From Nephrocerus scutellatus (Eukaryota > Arthropoda > Insecta > Diptera > Pipunculidae), in the NCBI GenBank assembly GCA_947095585.1, contig OX352763.1, forward strand, positions 21,997,462 through 22,061,461: 64,000 nt of DNA. Reading direction: 5' to 3'. Positions 53,651 through 64,000 of this stretch are shown in pieces. The notes under the pieces were generated by a model, which worked only from the letters and a program-made list of their open reading frames with translations, made no database searches and was not told the DNA's origin. The translations under genes and the position numbers were made by a program. Numbering within the stretch: position 1 is the first letter of the stretch; each line of letters starts with the position of its first letter.

Positions 53651-56478
53651 TGGGTAGCGCCGGAGACGCTGTCAGCATAATGTATCAGACGCACTGTTTG
53701 GCTCATCCACAATGTCTATACAATTAGATGATATTGTAATGTATGGTAGACCTGGTAAAGTTCACTTCTACTGGCAGTGTATGCCGACAGTTAGTACAAC
53801 TGGACTGTGGGTAAATTGGAAGTCGGCTTATGTCGATACATCCGAGAGTATACAAGAATTTGGCTGTCTGGTTTGGACTAACTTTATTTCCAATCACCTA
53901 AAGCTATTTATACTAAAGAATTGTGTAGCTTGCATTTGGTCAATAATTAATTATTAACAAAAGAATTGCATTCCTTTAATGAGTCTAAATTGCTGGCATC
54001 TTCAGCAATGGCTTATTGAACTTCAAGCGGGTAAGGCGTAATGTGTCAGCTTCCCGGAGTAAACTGAGTAATCTTTGCTAAATCGTTTTAATTGTTTAGG
54101 GCTATTCCCGTGCATATTGTAATAACTTTAATATTAGCTTTCTGTAGTGTGATAGGTATGTCGTATAGCTGTACGATGCTGTATGTAGAATAAAGTGGGT
54201 TACGTGTTGTGTATATAGTGTGTCGTGTAATGTGCGTTACATGACAATACCACAAAAATGAGTTTCAAATACAATCCGCTGTGTACACACAGGGCGCACA
54301 GAGGTTAACCATGAATTGCTTGAATAAGATCAATGCGGATCGGGGGGCATCTATCACTGGTAATTGATCACAAATCTGGCTTTCTTTCTTTCTTGTCATA
54401 TATCGCCGTAGGTTTGGTTGGAACAGAGTTTCGCCAGAGGAATACAAAAAGAGTATTGCTTTAAAGGGTAAACTGCTTAGGCCACTGTCAATACTTCAGG
54501 TTCTATTCTTAACAATGGTTTTTCTAGTATGTTTCACACTATGAGCAGTTGCTTGATCACAGTGTCCTTGGTCGCTTAAACAATTGATAGGGAATATTCT
54601 TTTTCTTCAAACTTCAAAAATAATTCGAATAGAGTATCTTAAATCGGTTATTAATCCCAATATGCATTTAAACCCACACAGAAACAAGACAACGCGTTTT
54701 TTTCGTCTGTGCCTCAACTAAAGTATAACACAAGTAACTTACAAACTGTGTCAAAGTAGTGAAATTCTAACCCAGTTTTAGCGAATTATGTATACTATAC
54801 ATTAAAAGCATTTATGTACCACCTTAAGTGCGGGTATAACCACCGTGAAAGAATAAAATATGCGGAATAATAGGTAGAGAATGCAAATCCATGGGGAACA
54901 AAGGACCACCCAAACGTATACATATATTTTACAGCATCCGCACATAAAAGGGTGCAGATAAAATTGAAAGTAAATCCAACAAGCATCTATGATGGGTCGC
55001 TCGTACCCGGAACCGGTACCCCATCAGGCAGACAGTTGTTCAAGTTTTATTCTTAACAAAAGTAAAACTTTGTCTCCCGTCGTTCGCTCGACGGCGAAGT
55101 CTTCAATTCTGTGTGGAATAAAATGTGGGTAATTTTAAGCTTCTTGCGGAGATACTCACATACGCGTGTACGTCTGTGAATTCATTTGAAATAAACTTTG
55201 AAGCTCAAGGGCACATGCAGATAATTCCACATTAATTTACTACCAGATACCTAATTCAGGAAAATCGTACGTTTTCATATTAAGTACAGGTAAACTAAGC
55301 TTTAAGTTTTGACCCTTCTACCTTTGACCAACTGAATTATCAAATTACATTTTCGAGGAATCTTGTCCCCCATCACGATTGAGAATTGCAAGGAGATAAA
55401 CCTATTCATGCCTCTAATCTGCTTGAAATGGCATTGCCTTCAATCAACCGGATGAGAAGCTGACGTAGCTGCATCTGACATCGGCCATAATTCAGATTAA
55501 AAACTAAACTCAACCTGTATTGCTGCTGCCTGATATTTGGGAACAAAGGACATACTATTTTGGAAAAGAAAAAATTCACAAAAAGAAAATCATGTTCTGC
55601 CACTCAATGTGGCTGCCATGTGAAGCAACGCAAAAAGTGCACGAAAAATTACAGTGGCCATTTTCCTATTTTGTCGTCTTTTTCTTCCATTCAGTATTTC
55701 TTGCATTCCGAGTAGAATGAGTGGAAAGTTTCCCTATTATGTACGTACGCAGCAAAGTACGGCGGATAGGGCGGCAACATGGCCGTTTTGTTTGCTAGTT
55801 CTTGATTAGGAGCCCTGGCTGTATGAAATGTAAAGTTTGAGCAGTTTAAGTGTCAATTATATAGCAGCCGATAAAAGGTTGCAAACCAATGCAAGAATGC
55901 AAGAACATCAAAATTACTGGTTATGTACGAGCCCGAGACTTGGGTGCTTAGCAGAGTTTTTCTTAACTTCGACTCTTACGGAAAATTGTTGGTCAATTTG
56001 TCAGGGCATACTGTGGTTCCACAGGTTTTACAACAACAAGAACTCGGTACGCCCTATTGAACCAACGTCTCTTGAGGAGCGGACAGCTGGAACATTATTT
56101 GAAAGTTTTTGGTTGGTACTTTGTTGATATACAATTGTATGACATCGACTGGAAATCGAAAGATATCGTTGGAAACATATATTACAAAAAGTATGGAATA
56201 AAAATAATAGCCGGATAAATTTCCTGAATGTTCCAAATGCATGAAAACACTTAAATGTAATGCAATTACAATAAAAAGTGTTTAGGTATCTAGGTATTGT
56301 ATAGTAGTGGTCGTCGTGACATTCTTGAAAAAAGTTGTCAAAATGATGACCCTTTCTCAGGACAGTTTTAAAATTCTTGGACACGCTTTACTCTTCTCGT
56401 TTAAGTATGATCTTGGTACTACGCGCTATTTGCTTGCACCATTCTTGTAACTTTTAAAATATTCTGAAAAATTCTTTT
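53651..56478. other. unique stretch, no gene recognised
   Basis: 53651-53960 contains a plus-strand frame of about 80 codons without known motifs. 54100-55450 is AT-rich. A small perfect stem CCGTCG..CGACGG lies near 55077. 56028-56384 is open on the minus strand but without family resemblance; it may be the body of the SINE whose head is at 56479. Confidence 0.35.
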
Positions 56479-56548
56479 GGGATTCGAAACACGAACCTCC
56501 TGCTTAATAGCCAATCGGATTTCCACTGAGCTACGGTGCCCTGCGTTT
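56479..56548 (-). mobile_element. tRNA-like SINE head (family S2)
   Basis: The minus strand reads GGGCACCGTAGCTCAGTGGA near 56542 (A-box-like), then AGCAGGAGGTTCGTGTTTCG followed by AATCCCA (B-box-like) at 56479. Unlike S1, the sequence that follows is AAAGAATTTTTCAGAATATT, so this is a different family or an isolated tRNA pseudogene. It sits exactly where the upstream LINE's INAG motif would continue into VPQGS. Confidence 0.6.
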
Positions 56549-56554
56549 ATGCGG

Positions 56555-57880
56555 TGAATATTGGATTTGAAACCAACGAACAATACGACCTGGATTGAAT
56601 GGCCAGAAAGGTAGTTACTAGTCAAATCAAGCAGAGCCTTACCAATTCCATAGGCATTCATTTATGACAAAAGAGCTTCATGCTAGACTCTTTCAAATGC
56701 CTTGAAAATATCGACTGCAACAACTTTTCTTTCACCAAATCTGTGAAAAGACTGACTCCACTTTTCAGTGAGATAAGCCATAAGGTCACCTGTAGAACGT
56801 TGACTACGAAAACCGTACTGCTGGGCGCTTAGGATTTCATGCGATTCAAGGTATTGCATTAGCTTACGATTGATCAGCGTTTCCATGACCATGATGAAAG
56901 TATTGATGTTGGCGCAATGGTACGGTACGAGGAAAGAGATGACGTTTCGCCTTTTTTAGGAACAGGCTAGATGAAGCCTGTTTTCCAATTCCTTGGGACG
57001 ACTCAAGAAGAATAAGTGAAATAGAAAAGCCTGCGTATTGTCAATGCCAACGTTGAAGAACACCTTTTCAAAACTATAGCGGTAATACCATAAGGCCGAT
57101 CAGCAGATTTATGAATGTTAAGATCATTTTATACTATAGCCACTTGACGAGTACAAAAGTAAATCCGTCCCATAGTGGATTCGACTGTTGCAAGTATAGG
57201 CGGCGAAAAAAAGTGCTATCTAGTAGTCTATGCTAACTGCGAAATGTGAAGCAAGCAGATTGGCCTTGTCTACCACACTTTGAGAAAGCCAGCGGACGAT
57301 ATTACGAAACTAGCGCTTGAATGGAATCCACATGGAAGCCGTCGAGTTGGCCGTCCTCAGGCGATAAATCGAGTTAGTTGGGGCGGGCGTTTATAGAAGC
57401 CCTATGCTCACCCGCGGAGTAAAGAAAAGAAAGAAGTAAGAGCTGACAGTTGAAATGTCATTGTGAATAAGCGTTGGAGTTGAAGAGGAGGCAGTATTTT
57501 TAATTCCTTTCACGAATGACCTACAGTTTTTACCTCCTTTGGGACATTGAAGTATTTTTTGTCTCATTTTCTGGTCATAGTCGAATTTGACTCGTCTAAG
57601 GTAGGCATTGCTATCATTTCTGACTCTTCTAAATTTAATTCGGTTTTTCACAGCAGGGTTTGCTTTATATAACCAAAAGCATACCAGTAGTAGCCTCTTT
57701 GCAGCTTTATTCATACCAAGCATTTTCCATCTGCTTGATACACTTTGTCCTGAAAGGGATAAACTGTTTCATACTCTCGTGGATTATGTTAGCGATCGTA
57801 TCAGAAATGGCATCCACACCACTATTGGCATTAAGTGACCAGTTAATACTTCTAATGAAATTATTGAGGCCAACCCAGGC
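56555..57880 (-). pseudogene. CR1-like LINE, linker to RT palm
   Basis: Reading down the minus strand: ALYKANPAVKNRIKFRRVRN near 57660 and AYLRRVKFDYDQKMRQKILQ, then CPKGGKNCRSFVKGIKN near 57530 (the conserved linker of CR1/Daphne-like ORF2). After a degraded stretch come METLINRKLMQYLESHEILS near 56890, AQQYGFRSQRSTGDLMAYLT, the palm motif KVVAVDIFKAFERVW near 56700 (last D of the usual AFDRVW now E) and GIGKALLDLTSNYLSGHSIQ near 56645, ending HRINAG. There a tRNA-like SINE head interrupts it. Same family as 50.97-52.27 kb. Confidence 0.85.
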
Positions 57881-58309
57881 ATTGAGGCATTAACAAAATT
57901 CCGCTGCAAAGTTTATTTATATAATCCCTAAAGCTTATGTAGAATACTCGTAAGCTGACGCTGATGCGTTCTGTATTAATTTCCTATATGGAATATGCTT
58001 CCATAATTTGAGACCGTTACTACCAGATGCATAAAAATGTTCAGAACTCTTTTACTTATACTTACAATATGTTCTTATAGTATGTAAGAATTATGTATAT
58101 TGTCTGTACATATGCCTATATATTTTCCTAAATATTTTCATGTAATTCTCTTATAACCAAAATTATACTGAATTCAACTATAAATGATAAAAAATAAAAA
58201 CAAAAAGCGAAGCAATGCAACTCAACCACAAAACAAACCCAATCGTTACGCAGAAGTTTATACACAAAACACAGTGATTATAGTATGGCGTTATCTGATG
58301 CCGCTATAT
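57881..58309. other. AT-rich stretch, nothing recognised
   Basis: No open frame with motifs. Ends in A-rich sequence near 58180-58205. Confidence 0.4.
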
Positions 58310-58485
58310 GGCATGATTTTTAAAAAAAATTGTATGTGAGCCCCCCGACTCCGCGGCCCGAACACTACCAAATTTTAATAGAAAGTGTTGTCACCGGAAA
58401 TACACATTTGTGCAAAGTTTAAATAAAGTCGGGATTTGGTAAGTGGGTTAAAAACTGATCGCAAGATTCCACCATCGGAATTTGA
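58310..58485 (+). mobile_element. satellite-bearing element, terminal unit (copy D)
   Basis: Contains one GC half (GAGCCCCCCGACTCCGCGGC), TTTTAATAGAAAGTGTTGTC, AAATACACATTTGTGCAAAG, and the terminal block GTGGGTTAAAAACTGATCGC followed by AAGATTCCAC. It matches the last unit of copy B. The expected right end is displaced to about 58665-58690 (GCCGACGCGAAGTTAATAAA), so about 180 bp has been inserted between. Confidence 0.7.
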
Positions 58486-58487
58486 AT

Positions 58488-58545
58488 TTGCGAAAGGGTC
58501 CTTGCCGACTTTCGGTATCATGATTATCTTCGACGTCTTCCTAGT
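58488..58545 (-). mobile_element. short Jockey LINE fragment
   Basis: AAAGGGTCCTTGCCGACTTT followed by CGGTATCATGATTATCTTCG and ACGTCTTCC matches 61721-61770 (AAAGGGTCTTGCCGACTTTT and on), which lies in the endonuclease-RT region of the Jockey copy on the minus strand. It interrupts satellite copy D. Confidence 0.7.
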
Positions 58546-58690
58546 TAGTTAGTTTGGGGATACTGGCCTAGACTTAAAACGCTGCTGAAAGCGCAATTTA
58601 AGTGTTCGATTGCTACATCTGGGAGTTAAATTAACATTTTCCTGTAATTAGGACAGAACCATGCCGACGCGAAGTTAATAAAGAGAAAAT

Positions 58691-60514
58691 TTTATATAAT
58701 GGTAATAACAATTCAAATTTAAATGAAAAATTTAACATATGAGCATAAGAACCCCTTGTTATTTGCAACCTAACAGTCTCTCGGAACGCGCCTTAAATTT
58801 ACCAAAAGCGCCCCTGACTACGACTTGCGTCACTCGCTGTAGTTGAATTAGCTGCGTTACAAAAATTTTGCAATGACTGCAATGACCCTTTCGCATTCGC
58901 ATATTATGTACTTTTTTCTCGTCAGCAGTGTCGAGTGTGGTGGGCGGCACGCCCAGCCATCACGACACTACCCCCATTCATTGTCGAAATGAAAAATGTG
59001 TACAACGCACGGCAAGAGGTATTGACTACGAGAAATATCCTACAAACTCAAAAGGAGAAGAACTCGAAACACTAATGAAAAAAAAAGAACCAATAGGAAG
59101 AGGAAATTTGGAAAAACAACAGCACAGTTCTACACCCACTCAGAGGCCGTTCATCGTTGCACATCAGCAGAGACACAGCTCACAGCAGTCGTATAGGGCT
59201 GTATACTGACTCACACAATTTCCCCATTACTTTCTCAGGAAAAAAAGAAAAGAAAATGAAACAAAGAACAAGCAACAAACAACAGAAGGAAAAAAAACGA
59301 TTGAGGCAATGGGTGAAGCATATACAGAAAGAAAAACGCAGCCAGGATATTCAGAGCCTTTTTACTCGTGCATACTACAAACCACCCCCTTAAAAAAGAG
59401 TCGTCCTTGCAATTTCGGATGACGAAAACGCATTTTTGGTAGCCGCGTTCTCTCTTCTGTGACGTGTATGTGTGCGTTGATTGTGTTCTGCTTGGTGTCG
59501 ATTCTCTTTCGATGGGGTTGCCTTTCTCTTTTTCTAGATCCTTCTCGTCCTGCCAGCCTGACTGCCTGCTGTCGCTGTTGCTGCAGCATTCCATCGTGTC
59601 GTCTCGGCCATGCAGTTTTGTCCATTGCATAGGGTGATTGAGAGTGGTGGATGGTGGGTCTTGGGTGCGGGTAGGTGGTGGATGTGTCATGCAGCGCGCG
59701 TGCAGCATGGGGCTGCATTTAGGCCACACCTTCACTTGAACTGCCACTGTGATTGGCCAATTGCTGCTGCACAAAATCAGCTATCCTTTGGCCAGGAACG
59801 ATTATGGTCGAAGCTGCCGTTTTTGTTTTAGTGAGGAATTTCGCATGTTGGCTGGGTTTTTTTCAACTTCTACCTACCGTTATTTTTCGGAGATTTTTGC
59901 CATATATTCCCACCCCCTCTCAACCGTCGAAGAAATTTCTTTTTTTTTTTAGATTTGCAGACGAACGCTCGGGCAGAAAACTATTTCGATTTTTTCGCGA
60001 GAAGGGAGACTATTTTGCCACCCTATGGGAAGAAAAGTTTTTTTTTTTTCGTTACTTTCGGGGCAAAAGTGAAAAAGAGCTTTTACACTTCGATAGGGGG
60101 CCTGATTGTGAGTTTTTAGTGTAATGCGATCGAGGAGGAGGCGTTTAGGACGCACAGAGCAGCCATGGTGATGAAGCAAAAAGAAGGACAGAAAAAGTTT
60201 ACGTCCAAAGAGTGACGATTCTTTGGTATTTTTTTTATGGACGTTTTATCTGCGTGATACTAACAAACGCATTACTTATTTTATTTGGAAAATTTAATTG
60301 GTAATGCGAAGGAAAATTCCTCAATGGTTCTTGATGCTGGCTCATACATAGGCTCCAATAAAAATATGACCAGCACTCTAAGATTTTCTCGCTTTTTGAG
60401 TTTCAAGTAATGTACAAGGTGGGGCACAAGTAATGTGATAATGTGAATGTGTCATAATTTTTGCAAATGGCGTTAAATGTCATTGTGCTTTGACATTTAT
60501 ATTGTAGACAGATT
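58691..60514. other. unique island, no gene recognised
   Basis: Long frames on the minus strand at 59235-59774 and 59362-59718 are low-complexity (Q, T, K, then F and L runs) and overlap each other in different frames, so neither is called. Poly(T) runs lie near 59941-59951 and 60041-60050. Confidence 0.45.
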
Positions 60515-62050
60515 TTTGTTTTTATTTATTTAGATATTGGATCTTGTAATTTAGAAACTAACAATATGCAATAGAATCTTAAGTCCAAATTAAGAATAAG
60601 GAGCTAATCATTGTGATTCGTGAAAATTATGCAATTATACCTTCAAGCCTCTTCACCCTATGCGGCTCATGCTGGTGTAGAAGTTCATTAATAAGGTTAA
60701 TAAGACAGTTAAGTTTTAAGATATACTTCAGTTTTGAATGTTGATTTCCTCTGTGCTATTCGGGATACTCAGGTCTCTATGCAGCAGGGAGTTTCTAAGG
60801 TACCCGTGATTGTTCTTAGGATTCTGGACTGCAACCGTTGCAAGAGTTCTAGATTGGAGAGCTGTATGCCATATTAGCTTGCTTTGCTGATTGACTACTT
60901 TATAGAGAAGGATTTTATTATCTAGACTGCTGGTAGAGTGTTTATTGAGCCAGTCCTTATTGTAAAATTTGAGTTTGACTTGACTTGCGATTAGACTCAA
61001 TGTATTTTCTCCAGCTAAGCCGTCTGTCTAGGTGGATACCGAGGTACTTAACATCTTTACTTTGCGGAAATATGTGTTCTTGAAAGTGATAGGTGGGCAT
61101 TCCACTTGCCTGAGGCCAAAAGTGATGTGTGTGCTTTTAGACTCGTTCACTTTAATTCTCCAATCGGTTAACCACAGTTCGAGTCGCTTTAAGTATTTAT
61201 TTAGGTTATGAAAAGTTGATTTGGGGTCAATGTGGGCGTTTAGTATGGCGGTGTCGTCCGCAAAGTTAGAGATGGTCAAGTTGTTGTACATCGGAAGGTC
61301 TAATGTAAATAATATGAATAGAAGTGGACCAAGGACGCTTCCTTGGGGTACCTCAATTCTTATGCTGTGGTCTTTTGGTGTAAAGGAGTTTTAATTTATA
61401 TTGAAGTGGCAGTTGAGGAGGTATGTTTTAAAGATTTTGAAAGTTTATTTATTTTATGGATGAGCCAATGGTGCCAAACTTTGTCAAACCCTTGTGAAAC
61501 TTCCAGAAACACAGCCGTATAGTACTCTCTATTATGGTAGGCTCTTCTAGCCTCATCTACTACCCTGTGGACCTGTTCGTTCGAGCTATGCTTAGCTCTC
61601 TGAATCCGAACTGGTGTGTATTCCTTATTCCTTCATATTCCAAAAACGGAGTTATTTTCCCGTGTAGTAGTTTCTCGAAAACTTTGGATAGCATTCGTCG
61701 ATAAGACGAATAAGTCTATGAAAGGGTCTTGCCGACTTTTGGTATCATGATTATCTGCGACGTCTTCCAAGGTTTCCGGTAGTGGTGATTTATGCTTGTA
61801 CCACTCCCGTCTTAATTTGCGTTTATCGCGTGAGCGCTTACCAAAGTTGTCTGCCTTTTGGAGTTGTTATCCTAGAACCCCAAAAGGTGTGCTTAGCATT
61901 ATAGCCGCCAACTGCTAGGAACTTCTTCTCAAGGCTGCTAAAGAAGTTGATGAATTGTTGGGTCGTTATGTTGAATTGAGGGATTTGATAAGAAGAGCCA
62001 CCTTGAGCTTTCTCGTATGGATGATTTGTGCCGTATAACTCGTATCCTTT
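60515..62050 (-). pseudogene. Jockey LINE: endonuclease piece, RT, C-terminus and tail
   Basis: On the minus strand the endonuclease reads IPQFNITTQQFINFFSSLEK near 61980 and KKFLAVGGYNAKHTFWGSRI followed by TTPKGRQLW near 61900; the family GGDYNAKH has lost its aspartate. A stop and a gap follow. RT then resumes: AVFLEVSQGFDKVWHHWLIH near 61470 (palm motif FDKVWH), PQGSVLGPLLFILF near 61330, TISNFADDTAILNAHID near 61270 with both aspartates, LELWLTDWRIKVNESKSTHI near 61180, SSLDNKILLYKVVN near 60930 and LLHRDLSIPN near 60765. The C-terminus and a 3' UTR ending in AAATAAATAAAAACAAAAA lie at about 60520-60700. Confidence 0.88.
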
Positions 62051-63764
62051 TATTTGTAGACAGATAGAGAATTAGTTGTCAATACGCAATAGCGATACAT
62101 ACTTCAAGTACGCGGAATTTTTGTTCATTTCTAACAAAACGGGAGCCAATTCACATTATGACATTACTTTTGCCAAATGTGTCAGTTAGTCATCTAAAAA
62201 AGTTAATTCCAGTTGGAACACCAATAATTGTGTGTAGCCAAAGTAAAATTAGAGCTAAAGTGTGTTCCTAAAGCTCGCAAAATTTGTATCCTTCCCATTG
62301 CTAAGAGTGACACCCAACGCATAAGTTTGACCAAACTCATCTGCTCGTCGTTGCCTTTTCAACTTTTACGTTGTCTTGCTGAGGCCATGTAATAAAATCG
62401 ATGTTAATGGTGGCGGGCGTATGTAAATGGCAATGGCAATATGGAGCCGTTGAGTGAAACAGCGGCATTACCATACATGTGTCGATGTATGTGTGTCGCT
62501 TGGTATACATGCTAACCAGCTTGGCATCCAGAGCAATACCTATTTCTCTCAGTAGTTTCATTTCGTCCTTACCGCCTGCCCTATTGTTTACCATCATATA
62601 CTGTACAACAACAACGCGTTTGGCAATGAACCATTTCCAATTGCAACTTTACGCCTTCCTGCACCCTTTTGGAGCCACAACGTAAGCCCATCATAGTGCC
62701 CATCTCCATCAGCAACACCATCTCCACACGGCAGTGTTTCACTTTATTTTGTTATTTCCAAAGGAACGAAGAATCACATCCTTCGTTGACGGTCGATAAT
62801 TAGAAAATTTATTTATGGTCTCACGTACACGCCGTACGTACGTACGTGAACATGTCGTTGTGAACCTCTCCTCCACCCTTCACAAACTCACGACTACTTT
62901 CTGCATCGAGTAATTGGAATTGGACGGTTTTATGTAATCAGAGCGGCTGGATTTTGATGTTGTTGCAATAATTCGGTATCCCATCCGGCGAGGAAGAAAC
63001 AAAATAAAAGAATAATTTCGACATGCGAAGGAATAGCAATAATATAACAAAAAAAATGACTGTTCCACCTTTTGAGGAAGAGACATGCATTGTGCATATA
63101 ATATCCTTTGCTTCACATAAGGTGGAAGCCTCCGCCTCCGCCTCCTGCCAATAGCTAACCCAATACGATTCGATTAGACTGAAGATATTCTTATGCATAG
63201 ATGACGTATGGAAAAAGGAAAATTTATGAACAAGGACCTGAAAATGTTCCTCCTTTTTTCTGTGTGTTCCTTCATGATTGAGGTCTGCGCTTTGTGGGAG
63301 AGTTATTTTTTCAATGGTTTTTTTTGTTGGTAACCACCTCACCTCAGTTCTTTAGCAGAATGACTTAAAAGAGCAGATGGCCTGCCAATCAATGGATTCG
63401 GTCGACCGAACATGCATATTCGTAAGCTGCAAATATTGAAAGAAAACTAGAAATGGAATGGAAAGCAGAAGTGCATACGAATTTGTTTTTATAAAAAATA
63501 TAATCGGTAGTTGTCGACAGGAGGTAGCTCATAAAAGGCACCGACAAAGCCGCACTGTTTCGGCACCAACATTACAAAGAAATTTCAAATTTGTTTTCGA
63601 CACTAAAGCTGGGTTGACTTGATTTAATTTAATCGCTCATTGACTTAATTGAAAATAGGTTTTATTTAAAATCAAATAAAAGCATTCGAGAATGGGATGG
63701 TGGGGGGTTCCGTAAATTTCTTGCAAGAAATTTAATTTTTGGAAACTTATTATATACTTTTTAG
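62051..63764. other. unique island, no gene recognised
   Basis: Contains an ACGTAC-rich self-complementary patch near 62822-62850. Open frames of up to 134 codons on the minus strand (62938-63342) have no recognised motif. No RNA gene seen. Confidence 0.4.
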
Positions 63765-64000
63765 AAAAAATCAAACTGCTTAGCGATTTTCAGTTTGGAG
63801 TCGTCAATAGCAAGTCCACCGAAGACGCTATGGTGATATTTATAAGGAAATGAAACTGCTGGAATTTTCTTCGACTTCACTACAGAATTCGATCTAGTTA
63901 AATAAACGTTTGCTGAATGTACTCGAAAAGCTTGGTTTCAGAGGGAGTAGACTAAAGCCATACCTCCAAAACAGATTTTTTTTTTTGAAAACTACCCTAG
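63765..64000 (+). pseudogene. LINE RT fragment, runs off the window
   Basis: Reads LLSDFQFGVVNSKSTEDAMV and then IFI near 63776, the QFGFRxxxSTEDA block of non-LTR RTs. After frame changes there is a FSSTSLQNSI-type remnant of the palm and LNVLEKLGFRGSRLKPYLQN near 63915, the KLxxYGIRGxxLxxxxSYL block. Clade uncertain (CR1- or I-like). The copy continues beyond the window end. Confidence 0.7.

Noticed and set aside
59235..59774. 179-codon minus-strand open frame
   Set aside because: Composition driven by CA-rich and T-rich tracts, ends in F/L runs, and overlaps another frame of similar length; no domain visible.

Overview
The window looks like gene-poor nuclear DNA of a higher fly (Diptera, perhaps a tephritid or muscoid). 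It is AT-rich and holds no recognisable host gene. It is packed with broken non-LTR retrotransposons of the insect LOA/R1-like, Jockey, RTE and CR1-like groups, a mariner element with a DD41D catalytic triad (the rosa group first described from Ceratitis fruit flies), tRNA-derived SINEs, and many minisatellite or satellite-like blocks. Species and chromosome position cannot be read from the sequence. It could be intergenic DNA or a very long intron.

Layout. 1-5.8 kb: unique sequence with three tandem-repeat blocks, a SINE and a G-rich patch. 5.8-8.3 kb: a 5'-truncated LOA-like LINE (family A). 8.46-9.75 kb: the best-preserved element, a complete 1.29-kb mariner with both inverted repeats and TA target sites but a frameshifted transposase. 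9.75-15.2 kb: unique DNA with hairpins, two minisatellites and a satellite-bearing element. 15.2-23.2 kb: LINE families B and C, three decayed mariners and a second family A copy on the minus strand. 25.6-33.5 kb: Jockey, RTE and family B LINEs. 33.5-43.5 kb: a near-perfect hairpin, SINEs, LINE linker fragments (one split by a SINE) and two paralogous satellite-bearing elements. 43.7-53.7 kb: a patchwork of LOA, CR1-like and Jockey-type LINE pieces and mariner debris. 56.5-64 kb: CR1-like and Jockey LINEs, unique DNA, and a LINE fragment at the window edge.

The genes do not form a pathway. All recognisable coding sequence belongs to mobile elements: reverse transcriptase, RNase H, endonuclease and transposase. 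Every copy long enough to judge carries stops, frameshifts or substituted catalytic residues, so none looks autonomous. SINEs and the satellite-bearing elements have no coding capacity and presumably moved with enzymes supplied in trans.

The least explained signals are non-coding. They are a dispersed element that carries a 107-130 bp internal satellite between conserved ends, three long inverted repeats (11.33, 34.53 and 37.63 kb), a perfect AGGATA palindrome at 10.38 kb, and an apparent excess of AGGAC/AGGAT motifs in the unique islands. No computation was run: calls rest on reading translations and repeats by eye, boundaries are approximate to tens of bases unless stated, and clade names are from memory of family motifs.
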